Positions 28,157 through 36,187 of a DNA stretch of 63,353 bases are shown piece after piece. Positions within the stretch are counted from its first letter, which is position 1; every line of letters starts with the position of its first letter. The notes beneath the pieces were generated by a model. That model saw nothing but the letters and a program-made list of their open reading frames with translations, did no database searches and was not told where the DNA came from. The position numbers and the translations under genes were made by a program. Location of the stretch: contig CAMVDU010000011.1 in NCBI GenBank assembly GCA_947166345.1, positions 1 through 63,353 of the forward strand, written 5' to 3'. Source of the DNA: an uncultured Prevotellaceae bacterium. GTDB lineage: Bacteria; Bacteroidota; Bacteroidia; Bacteroidales; Bacteroidaceae.

Positions 28157-28175
28157 AAGTTTATAGTTGATAGTT
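28141..28175. repeat. 7-bp tandem repeats across kdsB stop
   Basis: GAAAGTT, GAGAGTT, GAAAGTT, TATAGTT, GATAGTT. The array begins inside the end of kdsB and runs almost to the next start codon. Confidence 0.75.
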
Positions 28176-28181
28176 AAACGT

Positions 28182-29153
28182 ATGAGCCTGCGCACGTCAC
28201 TTAAAAAGAATGCTTATATGGCAGGACATTTCCTGTCGTATGCACTGACCCCACGGTGGATCTACCGCCGTAGGCTTCAGCATCTGCTCAACGACCTGAC
28301 TGACGAGGAGAAGCAGTTGGTGGCAGCACGTGTAGACTACTATAACCGGCTGACGCAACCCACAGCCATCAGCAATACGTTCACCGTAGGCGGTTTCCGT
28401 TTCCCCTACAGTCAGAAGCGCCGCTTCACCTTCTATTTCTTCGATATGCACGAAGTGGTGCGCTACTTCCCCAAGCAGCTACGGTTCTGTTTCCTGCCTG
28501 GCGATGTGACCCATGTACCCGACTGTCCCACATTTGTAAAGAGCAGGCCTATACAAGGCAACAACTCCAACTCAGTTATCCTAAAGTTGAACAAGCGCCG
28601 TCACTTCGGGTGGCTTGTCAAAAACGATAAACCTTTCAGCGAGAAAAAAAACATGATGGTGGCTCGTTCCACCTGGGCAGCAGCATCGCCTCAGCGCAGA
28701 AAACTCTATGCCGATTATTGGAATCATCCTATGTGCGACGTGGGCAAAATTCATATGGAACAAAACGAAGACATGCCGCAAACAGTAAAGCCTTTCCTCA
28801 GCGTGGCTCAACAGTTGGACTATAAGTTCATTGCTTGCATTGAGGGTGTCGATGTGGCCACTAACTTGAAGTGGGTCATGTCGTCGAACAGCGTCGCTGT
28901 GTCACCGCCTATGAAATATGAGACATGGTTCATGGAAGGATGCTTGAAGCCTGGCTACCATTATATTGAGGTAAAGCCAGACTTTTCGGACCTCATAGAG
29001 AAACTGCAATACTATATTGACCATCCCAATGAGGCCGAGGCTATTATCGGCCATGCCCATGAATGGGTGGATCAGTTTCGTGACAAACGGTTGGAGCGCG
29101 CCACGCAGTTGGCTGTAGCCCAACATTATTTCGACATGACCAATGGAGCATAA
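28182..29153 (+). CDS. GT90-type glycosyltransferase (CAP10/LpsA-like)
   Basis: 323 residues from the ATG at 28182; a TTG at 28167 lies in the repeat array and is not favoured. Motifs of the CAP10/LpsA family are visible: FVKSRPIQGNNSNSVILKLN, RSTWAAASPQRRKL, and the donor-binding region KFIACIEGVDVATNLKW followed by YETWFMEG. Such enzymes transfer glucose, galactose or xylose to LPS core or capsule. The 3' end overlaps the next gene by 11 nt. Acceptor and sugar unknown. Confidence 0.88.
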   Translation: MSLRTSLKKNAYMAGHFLSYALTPRWIYRRRLQHLLNDLTDEEKQLVAARVDYYNRLTQPTAISNTFTVGGFRFPYSQKRRFTFYFFDMHEVVRYFPKQLRFCFLPGDVTHVPDCPTFVKSRPIQGNNSNSVILKLNKRRHFGWLVKNDKPFSEKKNMMVARSTWAAASPQRRKLYADYWNHPMCDVGKIHMEQNEDMPQTVKPFLSVAQQLDYKFIACIEGVDVATNLKWVMSSNSVAVSPPMKYETWFMEGCLKPGYHYIEVKPDFSDLIEKLQYYIDHPNEAEAIIGHAHEWVDQFRDKRLERATQLAVAQHYFDMTNGA

Positions 29154-30462
29154 GATTAGCACTGTCATCAACACCTACAATGCTGAGCGACATCTTGAAC
29201 GCGTGCTCGACAGCGTTAAGGGTTTCGACGAGGTGCTCATCTGCGATAATATGGAGAGTACTGACAGCACCTTGGCTATCGCCCAACGCCGAGGATGTAT
29301 GGGCAACAGAGAACGACATATCGCGTTTATCCACAAGGATTTTCCATGCAGTGGAGCTGAGCAGGTGACCATCGATGTGGCCAACTACTTGTGTCGTCAT
29401 GGATTCAAAGTGACCATCATGGTTATCAACCATAGGCAAGAGGCTTATCCTAAAGGTACAGAGCGCTTGTTCCATGTTCACGTGTTGCCCAAAGGTCCCA
29501 TAAAACGTTCTAGCAAGGTGGCTTCTGCTGTTCGTGACTATGTTTTGAATAATCAGGTGTCGGTTCTTATCACTTATCGTGAACTACTATATGCTCATTG
29601 GCTGAAACGTCAGACAGGAGTAAGAATGGTGTTCGAACTGCACAACACGCCAGGCTACGAGTTTCTCGATTTGGCCGATAAACGTGCGGAGAGTCGATGG
29701 AAGAACATGTTCTATGCCTGTGGAGTGGAAAAAATGCTTACGTGGTTCTACAAGAGCAAGTATCGTCGTGTCTATGATTGGTCGGATGCTTATGGTGTGC
29801 TTTGTGATAGTTACAAGCAGGAACTCATCGAAAAACTATCCTTATCTAGAACGGACAATAAGATATGGGTGTTGCAAAATAGTATTGCACAGGCATTTAA
29901 TCCCCAATATCAAAAGTCGAAAGTGGTACTGTATGTTGGACGCCTCACCCATCGTGACAAGCGCGTGGACCGTCTGCTTCGCATCTGGAAGTTGGCCCAA
30001 GACCATATGCCTGACTGGCAACTGAAAATTGTGGGAAAAGGTAAGGCTGCCGAAAACTTGAAAGCATTGGCAAGCGAACTGCAGTTGCAGCACTGTTCTT
30101 TTGAGGGCTATTCCACTCATGTGGCCCAGTACTACGACGAGGCATCAATTCTTTGTCTCACTTCATCGTTCGAGGGTTGGCCTATGTGTGTAGCTGAAGC
30201 ACAGGTACGTGGGGTTGTTCCCATGGTGTTCAATAGTTTTTCGGCTGCCTCAGACCAAGTGTCGACACCCAATGAAGGAATCCTTGTGAAACCCTACGAC
30301 GAAAAACGTTTCGCCGACGAATTGGTATTGCTTGCCAACGATGAGACGCGATTACACCAGATGCAACGATCTGTGGTAGACAAGGCGCGTTCTTATAGTA
30401 TTGAACGAAGTGGAACGGCATGGATAGCAATGCTTAACCATTTAATATCTATTAGGCCATGA
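29143..30462 (+). CDS. chimeric GT2-fragment/GT4 glycosyltransferase
   Basis: 439 residues. Residues 1-52 (ISTVINTYNAERHLERV, DEVLICDNMESTDSTLAIAQ) match the start of a WaaE/KdtX-type GT2 enzyme that stops abruptly after RRGC. From residue 53 (M at 29299) the sequence becomes a complete GT4 enzyme: HIAFIHKDFPCSGAEQVTIDVANYL, VVLYVGRLTHRDKRVDRLL and the donor-site SSFEGWPMCVAEAQ. An in-frame deletion joining two neighbouring genes is the simplest explanation. The GT4 part should be active; the GT2 part lacks most of its catalytic domain. Translation could also restart at 29299. It probably builds the LPS core. Confidence 0.85.
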   Translation: MEHKISTVINTYNAERHLERVLDSVKGFDEVLICDNMESTDSTLAIAQRRGCMGNRERHIAFIHKDFPCSGAEQVTIDVANYLCRHGFKVTIMVINHRQEAYPKGTERLFHVHVLPKGPIKRSSKVASAVRDYVLNNQVSVLITYRELLYAHWLKRQTGVRMVFELHNTPGYEFLDLADKRAESRWKNMFYACGVEKMLTWFYKSKYRRVYDWSDAYGVLCDSYKQELIEKLSLSRTDNKIWVLQNSIAQAFNPQYQKSKVVLYVGRLTHRDKRVDRLLRIWKLAQDHMPDWQLKIVGKGKAAENLKALASELQLQHCSFEGYSTHVAQYYDEASILCLTSSFEGWPMCVAEAQVRGVVPMVFNSFSAASDQVSTPNEGILVKPYDEKRFADELVLLANDETRLHQMQRSVVDKARSYSIERSGTAWIAMLNHLISIRP

Positions 30463-31469
30463 ACAGACAAAAACCTAAGAACATTCTAGTATATCGTCTT
30501 TCTGCCTTGGGCGACGTGGCGATGACAATCCCTGCCATATATAGTTGTGCACGGACCTGGCCCGACACCACCTTCCATGTGGTGACTGCTGCTTTTTGTG
30601 CCCAACTGTTTGTAAGGGCACCTCAGAACGTGGTGCTACATCCTATAGAGAAACCCGTTGGAACATGGCGACTGCTAAAGGCATTGAGCAAGATTAAGGT
30701 AGATGCTGTGGCCGACCTGCATAATGTACTGCGCTCCTGGCTTGTTGATACGATGTTTCTGATGAAAGGCAAGCGCGTAGTCATGCTGGACAAGCGGCGC
30801 AATGAGCGTAGCGCAGTGCTTGGACATCAGTTGCAGGCCCGTCCCTATGTGGAGCGATACTTTGATGTCTTTGCACGTCTGGGAGTTAATGCACAACCTT
30901 CGTTCAAATCGCTTTTCAGCGAGCGTCCCATTTCTCCTGTCAACATGGATAAGGGATCAGAGCGCTGGATTGGCATTGCCCCGTTTGCCCGCTATGACAA
31001 CAAAGCCTATCCTCAAGACAAGATGCAGGAGGTAATACGCATGCTGGTGAGTGATGCCAGAACACGCGTGTTTCTCTTTGGCAGCAGGGGACATGAAGAA
31101 GAAATTCTGAAATCGTGGACCACTGCTTCAGACAAAATTGAGGTAGTGGCTGGCCGTTTCTCGCTGACAGACGAGTTGGCCTTGATGAGTTATATGGACA
31201 CCATGCTTACGATGGACTCGTCGAACCATCACCTTGCCTCGCTGGTAGGCACTCGTGTAGTTTCTGTATGGGGCAGCACCACACCCGCCTGCGGATTCAT
31301 GGGATGGGGGCAACAGATGAATGACGCCCTAATCAGCGGTATGGATTGTCAGCCCTGCACTACGGCTGGCAGCAAGAGGTGTCGTCTTGGCACGCTGGCG
31401 TGTATGCATCGCCTTTCTCCTGAGTCAATTGTAGAGAAACTTTTTGCCGAACCAAAGACCATTCAATGA
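30459..31469 (+). CDS. GT9 heptosyltransferase-family protein
   Basis: 336 residues. The start ILVYRLSALGDVAMTIPAI and the C-terminal MDSSNHHLASLVGTRVVSVWGSTTP and GWGQ are the donor-binding signatures of ADP-heptose:LPS heptosyltransferases. It overlaps both neighbours by 4 nt (ATGA), so it belongs to a tightly coupled LPS-core operon. Whether it uses heptose in this organism is not shown. Confidence 0.9.
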   Translation: MNRQKPKNILVYRLSALGDVAMTIPAIYSCARTWPDTTFHVVTAAFCAQLFVRAPQNVVLHPIEKPVGTWRLLKALSKIKVDAVADLHNVLRSWLVDTMFLMKGKRVVMLDKRRNERSAVLGHQLQARPYVERYFDVFARLGVNAQPSFKSLFSERPISPVNMDKGSERWIGIAPFARYDNKAYPQDKMQEVIRMLVSDARTRVFLFGSRGHEEEILKSWTTASDKIEVVAGRFSLTDELALMSYMDTMLTMDSSNHHLASLVGTRVVSVWGSTTPACGFMGWGQQMNDALISGMDCQPCTTAGSKRCRLGTLACMHRLSPESIVEKLFAEPKTIQ

Positions 31470-33322
31470 TAGCGCCCATGATTAGTATGCTTGTTTTCCT
31501 TCTGTTGCACTTCTGCGTGTGTGCGTTGTTCTTTGTGTTGATACAACGGCCATTCTTCATTGTATATAACCGTTCGTCAGAGAAAGAGCCATTGACAGTT
31601 CACAATATTCTTAGCATACAGTGGCACGGACTTTATACCGACGTAAAGGTGGCGGCCTATATGACTATTCCTGCACTACTCGTAACATGGATATATGCTC
31701 ATGTTCCTGCGTTTAATGCGGCGATGGTAATCATCATTTGCGACATCTTAATCGCATTGCCAGTAGCCCTAATCGCTATTGCCGATACCATTCTCTATAA
31801 GTTCTGGCAGTATAAAATCGAAGCATCTGTGCTTCAGTATCTACGTTCGCTGAAGGGCGCCTTTGCAAGTGTGTCTGCAACATTCATTATCGTGGGTTTT
31901 TCTGTCGTTGGCGTTGTGGCAGCATTGTTGGCAGCAGCCTTGTCGTTACTTGTCTGTCAGTTTCAGGTACTCGCCATCGCTCCAGCAGTGCTTCCTTGGT
32001 GGGGACACATTGTTACTGTCATCGTGGCTATATCAATCGGAGCCTTGATGTTTGTTGTAATCCGTGGACTCCACATACGCCCTGACACACCTGTCTATTC
32101 TTACTTCAGCAACGACCAGTTCTTGAATCATTGTGCCGTCAATCCCGTCTATAATTTCATTTACTCGCTGCACATCAAGGACGACTACAAGAATCAGTTC
32201 CAGGAGTACGATCCACAATGGTGTGCGCAGCATTTCGAAGGACTGTTTCCTACTAAGGGTGCTCCTTGTATCCAATTGCTCAACACGCAGCGTCCTAATG
32301 TCGTTGTCATAGTGTGGGAAAGTCTCTGCGCATATTTCATGGAAAGTCTTGGCGGCAAACATGATGTATTGCCAAATCTGGACCGTCTGGCCAACGAAGG
32401 CGTGCTCTTTACCAACTGCTATGCCAGCAGTTTCCGTACAGATCGCGGACTGGTAGCCATTCTGAGCGGCTATCCTGGACAACCCACTACGAGCGTCATT
32501 CTGCATACGAAGAAATTGCCCAACCTTCCTGCTTTGCCAAGAAAACTGCGCGATGTGGCTGGCTATGAGACGATGGCGGTGCATGGCGGCGAACTTAAGA
32601 TCTTTCACAAGGCCGATTATTATTGGGCTTCTGGCCACGACCGTCTGGTTGAGGAAAAAGATTTTCCGAGTGATGCTCCACGCACTCGTTGGGGCGTTCA
32701 CGATGGAATTGTGTTCGACTGGTTGGCCGACGATATTATTGACAAAACACGCCAGGGTACATCACCTTGGTTTACCACTATGCAGACGCTCTCGTCACAC
32801 GAGCCTTTCACCGTACCCTATAATCGCATCGCGGACAATGCTATCGACAATGCCTTTGCCTATACCGACGATGCTTTTGGCCATTTCATTCAGCGGCTCA
32901 AGGATTCAGATGCCTGGAAGGATCTGCTCGTTATCGTTGTGGGCGATCATGGGGTGAATACCGATTTGGTAAGCGACGACACCCGCAACTCACACCAGCC
33001 ACTGTTACTCTTGGGTGGCGCTGTTCGACAGCCGATGAAGATTGACACGATAGTAAGCCAGACCGACATTGCCGCCACCCTACTCGGACAGATGGGCATC
33101 TCACACGAAGAGTTCCTGTTCAGTCGCGACGTGTTGGCTGACACCTATACCTATCCCTTCGCCCTGCACACTTACAACAATGCTTTTATGTTCCGCGACG
33201 AGACTGGAGTAACCCACTACGACAACGTTTCGCAGCGGGTGCTCGACGGCCCTGATCCGAAGCGCGAACAGACGGCAAAGGTTATTTTGCAAACCCTCTA
33301 TTCAGACCTGAGCAAAAGATAA
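31466..33322 (+). CDS. LtaS/sulfatase-fold membrane phosphotransferase
   Basis: 618 residues. About five N-terminal membrane helices (1-210) are followed by a periplasmic alkaline-phosphatase-like domain. The metal site is visible: VVIVWESL at the first ligand, nucleophile T325 in SSFRTDRG, VVGDHG near the end. It resembles LtaS and phosphoethanolamine transferases; within an LPS operon, a phosphoethanolamine or glycerophosphate transferase acting on lipid A or core is the most likely role. A second paralogue lies at 36188-38326. Confidence 0.85.
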   Translation: MIAPMISMLVFLLLHFCVCALFFVLIQRPFFIVYNRSSEKEPLTVHNILSIQWHGLYTDVKVAAYMTIPALLVTWIYAHVPAFNAAMVIIICDILIALPVALIAIADTILYKFWQYKIEASVLQYLRSLKGAFASVSATFIIVGFSVVGVVAALLAAALSLLVCQFQVLAIAPAVLPWWGHIVTVIVAISIGALMFVVIRGLHIRPDTPVYSYFSNDQFLNHCAVNPVYNFIYSLHIKDDYKNQFQEYDPQWCAQHFEGLFPTKGAPCIQLLNTQRPNVVVIVWESLCAYFMESLGGKHDVLPNLDRLANEGVLFTNCYASSFRTDRGLVAILSGYPGQPTTSVILHTKKLPNLPALPRKLRDVAGYETMAVHGGELKIFHKADYYWASGHDRLVEEKDFPSDAPRTRWGVHDGIVFDWLADDIIDKTRQGTSPWFTTMQTLSSHEPFTVPYNRIADNAIDNAFAYTDDAFGHFIQRLKDSDAWKDLLVIVVGDHGVNTDLVSDDTRNSHQPLLLLGGAVRQPMKIDTIVSQTDIAATLLGQMGISHEEFLFSRDVLADTYTYPFALHTYNNAFMFRDETGVTHYDNVSQRVLDGPDPKREQTAKVILQTLYSDLSKR

Positions 33323-33352
33323 TAAATAGGACAAAGTAATAACATATAATAT

Positions 33353-34435
33353 ATGACACAACTTCCTCTCGTATCCATCATTGTACCCATCTATAATATG
33401 GAGCGTTTTCTCGATGAAACACTCAAGAGTATTGTCGCCACCACCTATCGTCCCTTGGAAGTCATTTTGGTGAACGACGGTTCAAAAGACAACTCACGAG
33501 CCATAGCACAGGAATATGCGGACAACTACGACTTCATACGCCTCATAGACCAGGAAAACGCTGGTGTCAGCAGAGCACGCAACCACGGCATAGATGAAGC
33601 CAAGGGAGAATATATCCTGCCCGTGGATGCAGATAACCTGATTGAACCCACATTTGTTGGGCACGCTGTTGATGCTTTTCTTCACGGCGATACCAACCTG
33701 CGCGTTGTGCGCCCTCGCATAGATTTCTTCGGTGAAAAAAACGGCGAATGGGTATTCCCGCCCTTCTCACTGAATCTTATGGCGCAACACAACATTCTCG
33801 ACAACTGCGCCCTATTTAGGAAAAATGACTGGAAAAAGGTTGGTGGCTACTGCGAGACATTGCGTACCCGCGAAGACTGGGATTTCTGGCTTTCCATGCT
33901 AGAACATGGCGGAACCGTACAGACGCTGACAGACATCGAACTTCATTATCGCGTGCGTAGTGACTCCAAGCACAAACAACATTCGCTACACCGCAGCAAT
34001 GTCATACCGATGATCAACCTGCGCCATCCTGAATTGATGGAGATGGTTCACGGTGGACCGCTCTTGCGGAAACACAAAGAGTATTCGCGCATGATCAACA
34101 GGCTGAGACACTGTCTGAATCCCCGTCATACCGCGATGGCCGAAGGACAGGAGAGTCTCGTCTATTTCGTAAGGGCACTCCCTGTTAGCCTCCAGACGCC
34201 TCGGGCACGCCAGATTGCCGATTCGCAGTACGAAGTAACATACGCTGGAACGACCTATCTCGTAACCGTGTTCAACGAGCATCGTCCCTGGCCTCTTGCC
34301 AGTCATGCCGCCCAGCAGAGCAAACAGATGCCCGAAGGTCATACACTTGTTGGCTATCTGGAAACGTACCACCCCCTCTTCTGGATGCGAAAAAGTTATC
34401 TTGTCATGTATAAACAACCAACTCCTGCATCATGA
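33353..34435 (+). CDS. GT2 family glycosyltransferase
   Basis: 360 residues. The GT-A domain starts SIIVPIYNMERFLDETLKS, with NDGSKDNS and a PVDADN metal-binding site (DXD-like), and EDWDFWLSMLEHGG further on. The C-terminal ~120 residues are unassigned. It overlaps the next GT2 gene by 4 nt. Likely LPS or surface polysaccharide assembly; sugar unknown. Confidence 0.88.
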   Translation: MTQLPLVSIIVPIYNMERFLDETLKSIVATTYRPLEVILVNDGSKDNSRAIAQEYADNYDFIRLIDQENAGVSRARNHGIDEAKGEYILPVDADNLIEPTFVGHAVDAFLHGDTNLRVVRPRIDFFGEKNGEWVFPPFSLNLMAQHNILDNCALFRKNDWKKVGGYCETLRTREDWDFWLSMLEHGGTVQTLTDIELHYRVRSDSKHKQHSLHRSNVIPMINLRHPELMEMVHGGPLLRKHKEYSRMINRLRHCLNPRHTAMAEGQESLVYFVRALPVSLQTPRARQIADSQYEVTYAGTTYLVTVFNEHRPWPLASHAAQQSKQMPEGHTLVGYLETYHPLFWMRKSYLVMYKQPTPAS

Positions 34436-35250
34436 ATAAGCCGCTCTGTACCCTCATCATTTCAGTCTATAAGAACACACGTTTCCTTAGTTGTGTTCTC
34501 GCCAGTTTGCGCTATCAAACCGAGCAACAGTTTGAGATTATTATCTCTGAAGACGGTGACAGCAAAGAGATGCGCGAGTTCCTTTCGGAGCAGACCTTCG
34601 GCCAACCATGGCAGCACCTGACACAGCCCGACGAGGGATGGCGCAAGAACCGCGCCCTGAACCGTGCCATCCTTGCTGCAAGCACCGACCACCTCATCTT
34701 CATCGATGGCGACTGTGTGCTACATCCACGTTTCATTGAGATGCATGTGCGCTTCTTTGAACCAAACAGAATCCTTGCTGGCAAAAGAGTCATGCTGAGC
34801 CAGCGTCTGTCAGACCGTATCATCAACTGTCCTGATAAGATTAAATCTCTGCAGCCTGCTATTTATTCTGCCTTAGTGTGGCATCGCGGTACGGAGCGTC
34901 CGGAAGAAGGCATCTTCCTTTCACCTGATGGACTACTCGGTTTCATACCGAAGAAACGGAAGTTAACATTCCTCACGGGCTGCAACATGTCTTTCTCTAG
35001 AAAGGCCATAGAACACATCAATGGCTTTGATGAGGACTATATACTTCCGGCCTATGGAGAGGATGCCGACCTGCTGTGGCGTTTCCGCATGGCTGGCTAT
35101 AACCTCTTCTCCCTTCGCAACATGGCCGTGCAATACCATCTCTGGCATAAGAAAGGATGGACCGACCAGTCGGAAAACAAGGCTATAGGCGAGGCCAAGA
35201 AACAACGCGGTGAATATATCTGCAAGAACGGACTCAAGAAACTACCCTGA
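34432..35250 (+). CDS. GT2 family glycosyltransferase
   Basis: 272 residues. Starts with CTLIISVYKNTRFLSCVLAS; the catalytic region has ISEDGDSKEM and the metal-binding FIDGDCVLHPRF. FLTGCNMSFSRKAIEHINGFDEDY with GEDADLLWR resembles the C-terminal galactosyltransferase-like half. Last gene of the + strand run started at waaA; it converges with the kinase-like gene 4 bp away. Confidence 0.88.
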   Translation: MNKPLCTLIISVYKNTRFLSCVLASLRYQTEQQFEIIISEDGDSKEMREFLSEQTFGQPWQHLTQPDEGWRKNRALNRAILAASTDHLIFIDGDCVLHPRFIEMHVRFFEPNRILAGKRVMLSQRLSDRIINCPDKIKSLQPAIYSALVWHRGTERPEEGIFLSPDGLLGFIPKKRKLTFLTGCNMSFSRKAIEHINGFDEDYILPAYGEDADLLWRFRMAGYNLFSLRNMAVQYHLWHKKGWTDQSENKAIGEAKKQRGEYICKNGLKKLP

Positions 35251-35254
35251 CGGT

Positions 35255-36091
35255 TCAGTTTCCCAGCCACTGATAATATTTCTTCTTATAACGCTTGAAG
35301 AATTTCTTCAGTCTGTGTTTCTTCTTTTCGTAGCGTGTGCGCTGAATCTCACGAACCTCTGATGCTAATTGTGGGGTATAGAGTCCGCGCTGTTTCAGGT
35401 ATTCTTCCTGAAATAACTCCACCGTGCCTATCTTGGGATTCATCAGCAAGATATCTTTCAACACAACCTTAAGACCGAGCGGCTGGTCAGGTGTCATCAT
35501 CTTGACCCTATTAGTATCTACGAAGCAAAAGTGCCACTGCCCGTTTGGCTCCTCCTGACTACAAATCACGTTGCCGCAGTTCATGTCGTTATAGAAGATT
35601 CCATGCTCATGCAACGATTTCAGATGAGCTGCAAACTGATGAATCAACCGGTGAACCTCATCATTGCGACCCACATCTTGAAGCCTCAGCACCATATCAT
35701 CGAGTCTTACACCCTTGGCAACCTCACTCACAAAGAAAGCATACTGAAAAAGTCCATGGTTCCATACCTCGACGACAGCCAGTTCACGGGCTGCATCAAA
35801 GCCACGACGACGCAGCTCGGCAGTATTGTCAAAGGCCTTACGGCACTTAGGTTCGCGGAAGAAGGTGTAGTCGAGCTTCTGGAACCAGAACAAACCGCGA
35901 TAGCGTTTCACCATCACGTTATCAACACCTGCAACCCCAAAGCCTTTCGCCTCTATCAACCGAAGCACATTGCGTCCACTATGGATCACCGTTCCTTCAT
36001 AATTAAACGTGCGGGGCAGTGCTTTCAGAAAGTTGCTGAAGGCTTGATTGTCAGCCAGTTCTTCGTTGACTTTTATTTTCAGTTCCTGCAT
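35255..36091 (-). CDS. LPS/Kdo kinase-like protein (WaaP/KdkA superfamily)
   Basis: 278 residues from the ATG at 36091; the longer ORF would start with TTG inside the -7 box. It has a protein-kinase-like fold: LHEHGIFYNDMNCGNV is the catalytic HxD-type loop with a variant (YND) and FCFVDTNR is the metal-binding DFG-like region. A C-terminal tail is very Lys/Arg/Tyr-rich. Known relatives phosphorylate Kdo or heptose of the LPS inner core in the cytoplasm. The position in the LPS block supports this. Confidence 0.82.
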   Translation of the reverse strand: MQELKIKVNEELADNQAFSNFLKALPRTFNYEGTVIHSGRNVLRLIEAKGFGVAGVDNVMVKRYRGLFWFQKLDYTFFREPKCRKAFDNTAELRRRGFDAARELAVVEVWNHGLFQYAFFVSEVAKGVRLDDMVLRLQDVGRNDEVHRLIHQFAAHLKSLHEHGIFYNDMNCGNVICSQEEPNGQWHFCFVDTNRVKMMTPDQPLGLKVVLKDILLMNPKIGTVELFQEEYLKQRGLYTPQLASEVREIQRTRYEKKKHRLKKFFKRYKKKYYQWLGN

Positions 36092-36109
36092 ATCCCTCTT
36101 TTTGGTGTG

Positions 36110-36168
36110 CAAAGGTACAAATAATTATGCATTATGAATTATGAATTATAAAATATTTTGTACCTTTG
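36110..36168. promoter_or_regulatory. divergent promoters with 7-bp repeats between them
   Basis: The minus strand reads TACCTTTG at 36117-36110 and the plus strand TACCTTTG at 36161-36168. Between them lie four heptamers at 36123-36150 (AATTATG, CATTATG, AATTATG, AATTATA), which occupy both -33 regions. Confidence 0.7.
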
Positions 36169-36187
36169 CACGCAAAAATCAAACATC

